Origin: Candidatus Magasanikiibacteriota bacterium
GTDB taxonomy: Bacteria; Patescibacteriota; Patescibacteriia; Magasanikbacterales; GWA2-37-8
Assembly: GCA_023246715.1 (NCBI GenBank)
Contig: JAHFHZ010000010.1
Coordinates: 1 to 33,907, forward strand
Reading direction: 5' to 3'
Length of the DNA stretch: 33,907 nucleotides
The notes below the pieces were generated by a model. The model had not been told where the DNA came from. It saw only the letters and a list, made by a program, of their open reading frames with translations, and searched no databases. Of this stretch, positions 7,422-13,721 are shown one piece after another. A program made the translations under genes and the position numbers. The first letter of the stretch is position 1. The number at the start of each line of letters is the position of its first letter.

Positions 7422-7703
7422 ATGGCAGGTATGACCAAGTCTGCTTTGCTCGCTGCATTAGCAGAAAAAACCGGTCTCAGCAAAAAGGATGTCGGCGCGT
7501 TCTTGGAATCGCTGTCCGATATGGCGTATAAGGAAGTTAAAAAATCCGGCATGTTCGTTTTGCCTGGTTTTGGCAAAATGGTAAAAGTCCACCGCCCAGC
7601 GCGCATGGGCCGCAACCCGGCCACTGGCGAACAGATCAAAATCGCCGCCAAAACCGTCGCTAAATTCCGCTTAGCCAAAGCTGCTAAAGAAGCAGTCCTC
7701 TAA
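7422..7703 (+). CDS. hup: HU-family DNA-binding protein
   Basis: 93 residues, the normal HU length. The N-terminal helices (MTKSALLAALAEKTGLSKKD) and the core GFGKMVKVHRPARMGRNPATG match the family's GFG turn and the DNA-contacting arm RxxRxGRNPxTGE. The Pro in RNPATG would intercalate DNA. It acts as a homodimeric nucleoid protein. It is a monocistronic unit with its own promoter and a strong terminator. ATG 7422 was used; an internal ATG at 7431 (Met4) is also possible. Confidence 0.93.
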   Translation: MAGMTKSALLAALAEKTGLSKKDVGAFLESLSDMAYKEVKKSGMFVLPGFGKMVKVHRPARMGRNPATGEQIKIAAKTVAKFRLAKAAKEAVL

Positions 7704-7718
7704 TCCTTTCAACGCTCC

Positions 7719-7748
7719 AAACACCCGCTGCTTGCCAGCGGGTGTTTT
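7719..7748 (+). terminator. intrinsic terminator of the HU gene
   Basis: AAACACCCGCTG, loop CTTGC, CAGCGGGTGTTTT: a perfect 12-bp stem starting 15 bp after the stop codon and ending in TTTT. Confidence 0.85.
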
Positions 7749-7783
7749 AGTCTGCCCTGGCGACCTGCCGCTATGAACGCGTA

Positions 7784-7812
7784 TTGAGTTCAATACCGCT
7801 CTGCGCTATACT
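7784..7812 (+). promoter_or_regulatory. promoter of the NRAMP-like transporter gene
   Basis: TTGAGT at 7784-7789 (4/6), a 17-bp spacer, and TATACT at 7807-7812 (5/6). Transcription would start about 15 nt before the ATG at 7834, giving a very short leader without a ribosome site. Confidence 0.55.
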
Positions 7813-7833
7813 TACAGCACTAACCAAGTAAGT

Positions 7834-9201
7834 ATGGGGAAAAAACTCTTTGAAGGATTTTTTAAGGCTCCCGCTCAAATGCTCGACAAAACAGTCAAAC
7901 TAACGCTTGAAGCGGAGCATCAATTAATCAACAAACGTCCGTTCAAAGTAGTACAGGAATATGCCAATACGCTCGGCCCCGGGCTCACCACCGGCGCTGC
8001 CGATGACGATCCCTCGGGCATCGCCACTTACTCGCAAATTGGCGCGGGTTTCAATTTCAGGCTTATCTGGCTCACTTTGTTTTCGTTCCCTTTCATGTCG
8101 GTGGTACAGGAAATGTGCGCCAGAATCGGCTTGGTCACCGGACGCGGCCTGGCAGGCAATATGCGGCTGCATTACTCGCGCAAAGTCCTCTACGCCGTAA
8201 CATTGCTCCTATTCATCGCGAACACCTTAAACCTGGGCGCCGATCTGGGGGCCATGGCCGCGGTGACCAAATTACTTTTTCCTGGAGCGTCAATTATCCT
8301 GCTGATCATCGGCTTTGGGCTCGCCAGCCTTTTACTGCAAATCTACACGACCTACGCTCGGTACGCTAAAATTCTTAAATACCTTACCTTAGCGCTGTTT
8401 TCATACGTCTTTACCGCTTTTGCGGTAGGGATTAATTGGGGCGAAGTTTTACGGCACACGTTAATCCCATCGTTTAACTTTGGTCGCGCCGAAACCCTCA
8501 TGCTCTGCGCTTTTTTGGGAACGACAATTTCGCCCTATCTATTTTTTTGGCAAACATCTCAAGAAGTCGAAGAAGAAATTCTCAAAGGCCGGACTACCCT
8601 GGCCGCGCGCCGCGGAGCGGCCCCGGAAGAAATTAAAAAAATGCGCATTGATGTCTGGAGTGGAATGTTTTTTTCCAACTTAATTGCTTTTTTTATCATC
8701 GCGGCCTGCGCGGCCACCTTATTCGCCAACGGAATCACCACCATCACCACGGCCGACCAAGCGGCCTCGGCCATCCGGCCCTTTGCTGGTGAACTCACGT
8801 ACTTCTTCTTTGCCGCCGGCATTATTGGCACCGGGCTGTTGGCAATCCCCGTGTTGGCTGGTTCCAGCGCCTATGCCATTTCCGAAAGTTTTAGCTGGCG
8901 CCACGGCCTCTACCGAAAACTGCATCAGGCCTATTCTTTCTACGGAATCATTATAATCTCCGTAATAGTAGGCGTTATCGAAAACTTGTTGCATATTGAT
9001 CCCATTAAAGCCCTCCTGTACTCGGCCATTGTCAACGGGCTCATCGCCCCCGTTATGATATTTTTTATCGTTCGCATTAGCGGTAAAGAAAAAATCATGG
9101 GCGAGTGGAAAAATAGCCCGCTTGCTGGCGCTCTGGGTTGGATTATTCTAATCCTTATGGCTCTTTCTGGCGTAGCCGCCATAACCTCACTGGTGCTATA
9201 A
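7834..9201 (+). CDS. NRAMP (SLC11)-family divalent metal transporter, atypical metal site
   Basis: 455 residues with about 11 membrane helices, in the NRAMP fold. The unwound part of helix 1 reads GAADDDPSGIATYSQIGAGF, so the canonical DPGN is DPSG (D59 kept, Asn lost). Helix 6 reads GTTISPYLFFWQTSQEVEEE, so the usual MPH becomes SPY and the metal-coordinating Met is Ser233. Classical NRAMPs use that Met and Asn to select Mn/Fe; the SLC11-related magnesium transporters have altered sites. Transition-metal specificity is therefore doubtful here, and a harder ion is possible by inference. It stands alone with its own promoter. Confidence 0.87.
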   Translation: MGKKLFEGFFKAPAQMLDKTVKLTLEAEHQLINKRPFKVVQEYANTLGPGLTTGAADDDPSGIATYSQIGAGFNFRLIWLTLFSFPFMSVVQEMCARIGLVTGRGLAGNMRLHYSRKVLYAVTLLLFIANTLNLGADLGAMAAVTKLLFPGASIILLIIGFGLASLLLQIYTTYARYAKILKYLTLALFSYVFTAFAVGINWGEVLRHTLIPSFNFGRAETLMLCAFLGTTISPYLFFWQTSQEVEEEILKGRTTLAARRGAAPEEIKKMRIDVWSGMFFSNLIAFFIIAACAATLFANGITTITTADQAASAIRPFAGELTYFFFAAGIIGTGLLAIPVLAGSSAYAISESFSWRHGLYRKLHQAYSFYGIIIISVIVGVIENLLHIDPIKALLYSAIVNGLIAPVMIFFIVRISGKEKIMGEWKNSPLAGALGWIILILMALSGVAAITSLVL

Positions 9202-9303
9202 ATGCGATAAAGCAGATATTCATCAAAAAATACGGCTATCTTGCCGCATGATCGAATAAATGGTAAGCTGAGTAATGTAAAATCCTCTTTAAAAGAATAA
9301 GCT

Positions 9304-9807
9304 ATGAATAAAAAATTGTTACTAAGTTTTTTTGTTGCCGGGCTTATCGTGGCCGGATTGGGCTGTAACAAAAAAACCGACCCTACTCCAAACACAAACG
9401 ATACCACCGCCACCGTTCCAGACACAGCCAGTACCACCACGCCAAGCACAGACGACGTTACTACTGTTGACGCTGTAGTCAAAGGCGGCGCCACCGCTCC
9501 GCAAAATAGCGGCGGCACCCATGTTGTGCCAACCCAGGATTACACCAGCGCGATCGCTCAATATGGCAAATCTGGCTTCCGTTTTCAATTCGTCAACTGC
9601 ATTAGTACACCAATTAAATTAACCATGAAAAAAGGGGTAAAATTCATGCTCGATAATCGCGACAACAAGGCGCACGCCATGGCCGTTGGGAAAACCCGGT
9701 ACCTGCTTCGCCCGTATGATTTCGCTATTGTCAGCATTCAAAAACCTGGTACGTACGATATCACCTGCGACAGCTTCAATCGAGCCAGCGTAAATGTCCA
9801 AGAATAA
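9304..9807 (+). CDS. lipoprotein with a cupredoxin-like C-terminal domain
   Basis: 167 residues. The signal peptide ends in a good lipobox, AGLG-C21, so the protein is lipid-anchored. A Thr/Pro/Asp-rich linker (about 22-75) leads to a small beta domain (95-167). Its layout KLTMKKGVKFMLDNRDNKAH, AMAV, then QKPGTYDITCDS recalls cupredoxins, with H124 and C155 at plausible copper-ligand positions, but no second His or Met is obvious, so copper binding is uncertain. It lies 100 bp after the transporter gene and is convergent with the folate operon across a shared terminator. Confidence 0.72.
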   Translation: MNKKLLLSFFVAGLIVAGLGCNKKTDPTPNTNDTTATVPDTASTTTPSTDDVTTVDAVVKGGATAPQNSGGTHVVPTQDYTSAIAQYGKSGFRFQFVNCISTPIKLTMKKGVKFMLDNRDNKAHAMAVGKTRYLLRPYDFAIVSIQKPGTYDITCDSFNRASVNVQE

Positions 9808-9814
9808 AAGAATA

Positions 9815-10333
9815 TTAAAAATGAAGCTTATCAAGCTTCATTTTTAATTGACCGACCCAAACCCTCACCCCTGCCTTCCCCGCTACTTCCTGCAGTAATT
9901 CGCCAATAGGTCTCTGAAGTACTGGATGCACCGCGTCTGGAGCAATCTCACCGAGCGGCACGAGTACAAAAGCGCGCTCAAACAACCTCGGATGTGGTAT
10001 GGTAAGGACTTTTGTTTCTAAAACCAATTTGTCGTACAACAAAATATCAATATCAATTGGCCGCGGCCCAAAACGAACGCTCGGCGCTCGCCCCAGACGC
10101 CCTTCAATACCTTTTACTGCCACCAGCAACGCCTCGGGTAAAAGTTTTGTTTCGGCGCTAAGCACTAAATTTAAAAATCGCGGTTGAACCTCATAGTCAA
10201 CCGGATCGGTCTCGTAGACGCGAGAAACGGCTGTGATCTGGCAAAATTCAGTCAAAGCAGCCAAAGCTTGCCGTAAAAAATTCTCGCGGTTGCCTTGATT
10301 AGAACCCAAACTCAAAAAAATCCTACTGGGCAT
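9815..10333 (-). CDS. folK: 2-amino-4-hydroxy-6-hydroxymethyldihydropteridine pyrophosphokinase (HPPK)
   Basis: 172 residues from the ATG at 10333; a 27-residue upstream extension in the same frame lies inside folB and lacks family character. FolK transfers pyrophosphate from ATP to 6-hydroxymethyl-dihydropterin in folate synthesis. Visible motifs are the opening IFLSLGSNQGNRENFL, the mid-region VYETDPVDYEVQPRFLN, and the signature FGPRPIDIDILLYD with the metal-binding Asp pair, then IPHPRLFERAFVLVPL. The start overlaps the end of folB by 11 nt, consistent with translational coupling. It is the last gene of the operon; its stop lies within the terminator. Confidence 0.95.
   Translation of the reverse strand: MPSRIFLSLGSNQGNRENFLRQALAALTEFCQITAVSRVYETDPVDYEVQPRFLNLVLSAETKLLPEALLVAVKGIEGRLGRAPSVRFGPRPIDIDILLYDKLVLETKVLTIPHPRLFERAFVLVPLGEIAPDAVHPVLQRPIGELLQEVAGKAGVRVWVGQLKMKLDKLHF
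9817..9845. terminator. bidirectional terminator between convergent genes
   Basis: AAAAATGAAGCTT, loop ATC, AAGCTTCATTTTT: a perfect 13-bp stem with T-tracts on both strands. It serves the lipoprotein gene on the plus strand and the folate operon on the minus strand, whose last codons overlap it. Confidence 0.85.
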
Positions 10334-10697
10334 AATCCCCTCGGGAACGCGTAATTTGTACCCCTGCCCAAGCCCCGCCGCGTGGTAAAAGCGGACCCGG
10401 CTTTTTAAGCACAAACTTAATCTGCTGCACCATCAAAAATCTCTCAAACAACAGTTGCGTAACTTTCTCGGCCAGTGTTTCGATCAACACATACTCCTGG
10501 CCGACAAAATGCTCACGTAAAAAATCATGCGCTTCTAAATAATTAACTGTTTGAGCCAAGTCATCGGTTTGAGCCGCTGGTCGCAAGTCCAGGCCAAATT
10601 CGATATCCAAAATAATTGCCTGGGTAAAGGCTCGTTCCTCGGTTAATTCGCCAACCCGACAGGCAAACTGGCAATCCCTCATGATCAAAGAGTCCAT
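10323..10697 (-). CDS. folB: dihydroneopterin aldolase
   Basis: 124 residues, the usual size. FolB cleaves 7,8-dihydroneopterin to 6-hydroxymethyl-dihydropterin and glycolaldehyde. Family pattern: an N-terminal strand MDSLIMRDCQFACRVGELTE matching the usual GxxGxxxxER area (here CRVGELTEERAFTQ), LDIEFGLDL, TVNYLEAHDFLREHF, and the catalytic-site segment LIETLAEKV with its Glu, then VLKKPGPL containing the conserved Lys and Pro. It lies 9 nt after folP and overlaps folK by 11 nt. Confidence 0.93.
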   Translation of the reverse strand: MDSLIMRDCQFACRVGELTEERAFTQAIILDIEFGLDLRPAAQTDDLAQTVNYLEAHDFLREHFVGQEYVLIETLAEKVTQLLFERFLMVQQIKFVLKKPGPLLPRGGAWAGVQITRSRGDYAQ

Positions 10698-10706
10698 AAG
10701 TACAAA

Positions 10707-11510
10707 TTAAACGGCGTTAGCGATCGCGTCTGCCACGGTTAAGGCCGCTCGGCACTCCGCCACGTCATGCACGCGGATGATAGTAGCCCCATTTTGCGCG
10801 CCGACCACCGCGGCGGCAATTGTTCCGGGTAAACGCTCATCAGTCGGCAAGCCCGTGAGCGTGCCGATAAAAGACTTGCGCGAAGGCCCAATCAAAATTG
10901 GAAAGCCAAACTCGGCAAAGGAACGCAGGTGTTTAAGCAGTGATAAGTTGTGTTCAACGGTTTTGCCAAAACCAATTCCTGGGTCAAGAATTAAGTGGTG
11001 TATACCTTCCGCGCGGCAGAGTCTAATTTGTTGTTCAAAAAACTCCCGCACCTCAGACACCACATTGGTATACCGAGGGTGCTGTTGCATGGTGCGGGGG
11101 GTTCCCTGCATATGCATAATCACCACGGGTACGCCAAACCGCGCGGCTACCGCGCGCATTTGGGGGTTAACTAAACCAGTAATGTCATTTAAAATAGCCG
11201 CCCCGGCCAAGAGGGCTCTTTCAGCCACTTGGCTTTTGCAAGTATCAATCGATACTGGAATAGAGAGTTCTCGACGCAAGATTTCAATAATCGGCACCAC
11301 GCGGCGCAATTCTTCTTCGGCGGTTATACTGCCTGCTCCCGGCCGACTACTCTCTCCACCAATATCAATAATGTCCGCGCCGGCGGCAGCCATCGCCCGC
11401 GCTTGATCCAAGGCTGCTTCAAATGCAAAAAAACGTCCGCCATCCGAAAAAGAATCCGGCGTAACGTTCAACACCCCCATCAAATAAGTTTTATGAGGAA
11501 GAAATTCCAT
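10707..11510 (-). CDS. folP: dihydropteroate synthase
   Basis: 267 residues, full length. FolP joins p-aminobenzoate to hydroxymethyl-dihydropterin pyrophosphate. Motifs in order: LMGVLNVTPDSFSDGG (about 10-25), GADIIDIGGESSRPGA (44-59), the SIDT strand, NDITGL, the MHMQGTPRTMQ loop, LILDPGIGFGKT, IGPSRKSFIG with the substrate-phosphate Ser-Arg-Lys, and the closing IIRVHDV. All active-site signatures appear intact. It starts 17 nt after the CADD-like gene, so the enzyme that uses p-aminobenzoate directly follows the one predicted to make it. Confidence 0.97.
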   Translation of the reverse strand: MEFLPHKTYLMGVLNVTPDSFSDGGRFFAFEAALDQARAMAAAGADIIDIGGESSRPGAGSITAEEELRRVVPIIEILRRELSIPVSIDTCKSQVAERALLAGAAILNDITGLVNPQMRAVAARFGVPVVIMHMQGTPRTMQQHPRYTNVVSEVREFFEQQIRLCRAEGIHHLILDPGIGFGKTVEHNLSLLKHLRSFAEFGFPILIGPSRKSFIGTLTGLPTDERLPGTIAAAVVGAQNGATIIRVHDVAECRAALTVADAIANAV

Positions 11511-11527
11511 TGACTCTGCCGATCAAA

Positions 11528-12211
11528 CTAACACGTCAGCGCTTCTGGCACGCACGCCCGGCAGACACCGGTCAAAAAATTCCATAAAGCATCCCGGCCA
11601 GCAACTACCGCCGCGCGTGCTGATTGCTTGGCCTCGGGCGTAGCGGACCGTTCGTCGATAATCTGCCACCAAGCCGCCGCGTGTTCGGCGTCCAAGCCCT
11701 GGTGTACCCGGAAAAAGGCCGTGCCGCGTTCAGCGGTAACTCCATAATATTTGGCCAGCCCTTGTAGCTTACTCCCCGCCACTTCAGGAATTTGTGATTC
11801 ATACGCCGCCAAAGCCGATACTCCGGCCAAGGTTGACTCGCCAGCCAATCGTTCAAAAGTAGCAATTGCCTCGCGTGTTTCAGGAAGCTGATCGCTTTGT
11901 TCAACCATATCACGCTCTGCCCCGACCGCCTCGGCAAAGCGCAGCCAGAGCTCACGATGATTAGCCGGGCCATGCTCTTCATCATACATATTGTCGGTAA
12001 TCACCTGGCGTTCAGCCGGGTTATCGCAATCCGTATGAATTCTGCTTAAAAAACGAGGAAAATTTCGCTCTAAGTGGTAATACTGTTCGGCATAGTGTTT
12101 GAGGGCGCTCGGCGGCAGCGTACCCGCCTCCCACATTCGATAAAAAGGATGTTGTAGTAAATGCTTCTCGGCAATTAATTCTTTAAGCTCGGCGATAAAA
12201 AGAGTATTCAT
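11528..12211 (-). CDS. CADD-like p-aminobenzoate synthase (heme-oxygenase-like diiron fold)
   Basis: 227 residues from the ATG at 12211; a 15-residue upstream extension is AT-rich and unlike the family. It matches Chlamydia CADD (CT610), which makes p-aminobenzoate by sacrificing one of its own tyrosines. The six known metal ligands have counterparts with the same spacing: E78 and H85 (DEEHGPANH), E138 (YESQIP), H170, D174 and H177 (VHQGLDAEH). K148 corresponds to CADD Lys152, Y24 in HPFYRMW to the sacrificed tyrosine, and Y40, Y44 and Y45 are nearby. It is the first gene of an operon with folP, folB and folK. The related TenA/PqqC families are less likely given the FPRFLSRIH and NHRELW signatures and the context. 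Confidence 0.88.
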   Translation of the reverse strand: MNTLFIAELKELIAEKHLLQHPFYRMWEAGTLPPSALKHYAEQYYHLERNFPRFLSRIHTDCDNPAERQVITDNMYDEEHGPANHRELWLRFAEAVGAERDMVEQSDQLPETREAIATFERLAGESTLAGVSALAAYESQIPEVAGSKLQGLAKYYGVTAERGTAFFRVHQGLDAEHAAAWWQIIDERSATPEAKQSARAAVVAGRDALWNFLTGVCRACVPEALTC

Positions 12212-12354
12212 AAATAAGGGATACTTTAAAAAATTAAACAAAACTAAAAACAACACTTATTCCATAGGAGTATTAAATATATAGTCAGATTCATCCTAAC
12301 AAACACCCTCTTAGTAAGCAAGCATACCTGGGGATACCAAAAAGGCTCCTAATC

Positions 12355-12383
12355 TTGCCAGTTTTAAAGAAATAAGATATTAT
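12355..12383 (+). promoter_or_regulatory. sigma70-type promoter for tRNA-Met and tsaD
   Basis: TTGCCA at 12355-12360 (5/6), a 17-bp spacer, and TATTAT at 12378-12383 (5/6). Transcription would start near 12390, directly before the inverted-repeat element and about 170 nt before the tRNA. Confidence 0.6.
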
Positions 12384-12397
12384 CGAAGCTGTCCTTA

Positions 12398-12561
12398 AGA
12401 ACCTGTTTATAATCTTTTTTTGAGTCATAAAATAATGGCTTTTTTCACCAATAAAGATGAAGCGCGACGCAGCGCTATGGTGATAGCAGTAAGGAGCGAT
12501 GAGTCTTTTTGGGGGGATAAAGACATGTTTTTGAGCCAGAAAAAGATTATAAACAGTTTCT
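12398..12561 (+). repeat. inverted-repeat (MITE-like) element between promoter and tRNA
   Basis: About 164 bp. The left arm holds CTGTTTATAATCTTTTT at 12403-12419 and the right arm its exact complement at 12540-12556; outside this, TAAGAAC and GTTTCTTA-like bases extend the match imperfectly. The interior has further small palindromes (GCGCGACGCAGCGC) and no coding capacity. No transposase is nearby. The right end stops 2-3 bp before the tRNA. Confidence 0.7.
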
Positions 12562-12563
12562 AA

Positions 12564-12637
12564 GGCAGGGTAGCTCAGTTGGTAAGAGCACAGGATTCAT
12601 AACCCTGAGGTCGTGGGTTCGACTCCCACCCCTGTCA
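12564..12637 (+). tRNA. tRNA-Met (anticodon CAU)
   Basis: 74 nt folding as a cloverleaf: acceptor GGCAGGG with CCCTGTC, D-arm GCTC...GAGC, anticodon loop TTCATAA, T-arm GTGGG-TTCGACT-CCCAC, discriminator A. CCA is not encoded. The G1-C72 pair argues against initiator tRNA, which has an unpaired 1-72, and favours elongator tRNA-Met; a lysidine-modified tRNA-Ile(CAU) cannot be excluded. The anticodon stem has one A-C mismatch next to the loop. U36-A37 makes it a t6A substrate, matching the adjacent tsaD. Confidence 0.93.
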
Positions 12638-12642
12638 CACCT

Positions 12643-13716
12643 ATGCGCATTCTTGGCATCGAATCTTCGTGTGACGATACTTCGGTAGCCCTGCTCGATT
12701 CCGGGCCCGAGGGTCATTATATTATTAGTGAACAAAACGCTTCCCAAATACCAGTACACCAAAAATACGGCGGTGTCGTGCCCGAAATTGCCGGGCGGCT
12801 CCATGCCGAAAAAATCCTTCCATTAATTGAAGCCGCTTTAGAAAAAAACCAACGCCCCGAAGCCATCGCGGTTACCGCCGGACCAGGGTTGATCACCGGG
12901 CTGTTAGTAGGGGTAGAAGCCGCTCGCGCGCTCTCGTACAGTTGGAATATTCCCTTGGTAGCGGTGAATCATCTGGCCGGGCATATCACTTCGGTTGAGT
13001 TATCGGGCAAAAACGAACCGCGGCAACTAATCTCTTTTCCGGCGTTAAGCCTGGTGGTCAGCGGCGGCCATACCGAACTGGTATATATGCCAGAACGCGG
13101 TGTTTACCAGGTGCTCGGCAAAACCAAAGATGATGCCGCCGGCGAATGTTTTGATAAAGTCGCCAAGCTCCTCGGGTTCCCCTATCCCGGCGGGCCGCAC
13201 ATTTCGCGGCTGGCCAAAACAGGCAATCCAACTGCAATTCCCTTCCCCCGGCCAATGCTTGACCGGGACAATTTTGATTTCAGTTTCGCGGGTCTAAAAA
13301 CCGCCGCTCTCTATTGGTTACGCGACCATACCTTAAGCACGGCAGATCCAGCCGCTCCTCCACCTCCCGCTGTTTTCTTTGGCCAATCAACCACCCCACC
13401 GACAATCAACGATTTCTCTGCCAGTTTGGAAGAAGCAATTGTTGCGGTACTAGTCGGCAAAACACTGCGCGCCGTTCAAAAAATCAAACCAAAAAGCCTC
13501 GTTCTCGGCGGTGGAGTAAGCGCCAATCCGCGCTTACGTTCGCTGCTGGCTGCCGAATTAGAAAAAACACTGCCAGATTTCCCACTGCTTACTCCCGAGT
13601 CAAGTTACTGCATGGACAACGCGGCAATGATTGCCGCGGCGGGATATTACCTGGCAGCTAAAAAAGAATTTACCGACTGGCAAACCCTAACCGGCAACCC
13701 TAACTGGGGGCTATAA
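12643..13716 (+). CDS. tsaD: tRNA N6-threonylcarbamoyladenosine (t6A) transferase subunit
   Basis: 357 residues from ATG 12643. TsaD, with TsaB and TsaE, moves threonylcarbamoyl to A37 of tRNAs reading ANN codons. Visible: the start MRILGIESSCDDTSVALLD, HQKYGGVVPEIAGRLH, TAGPGLITGLLVG, the metal pair H110 and H114 in NHLAGH, SLVVSGGHTELV, and LVLGGGVSANPRLR. A Pro-rich insertion (about residues 230-255) is unusual. The upstream in-frame GTG at 12613 lies within the tRNA and was rejected. The start is only 5 nt after the tRNA, so processing of the tRNA 3' end would leave a nearly leaderless message. Confidence 0.96.
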   Translation: MRILGIESSCDDTSVALLDSGPEGHYIISEQNASQIPVHQKYGGVVPEIAGRLHAEKILPLIEAALEKNQRPEAIAVTAGPGLITGLLVGVEAARALSYSWNIPLVAVNHLAGHITSVELSGKNEPRQLISFPALSLVVSGGHTELVYMPERGVYQVLGKTKDDAAGECFDKVAKLLGFPYPGGPHISRLAKTGNPTAIPFPRPMLDRDNFDFSFAGLKTAALYWLRDHTLSTADPAAPPPPAVFFGQSTTPPTINDFSASLEEAIVAVLVGKTLRAVQKIKPKSLVLGGGVSANPRLRSLLAAELEKTLPDFPLLTPESSYCMDNAAMIAAAGYYLAAKKEFTDWQTLTGNPNWGL

Positions 13717-13721
13717 CTACT

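Noticed and set aside
8940-9518. 192-residue minus-strand frame
   Set aside because: Spans the end of the NRAMP-like gene and the start of the lipoprotein gene; the Val/Ser/Thr-rich part is the antisense of the Thr/Pro linker.
11528-12211. TenA thiaminase or PqqC
   Set aside because: Same overall fold, but the ligand set, the K148 and Y24 equivalents and the folate-operon context fit CADD, and no thiamine or PQQ genes are nearby.
12613-12642. earlier GTG start for tsaD
   Set aside because: It falls inside the T-arm of the tRNA; the ATG at 12643 gives the canonical MRILGIESSCDDTS opening.
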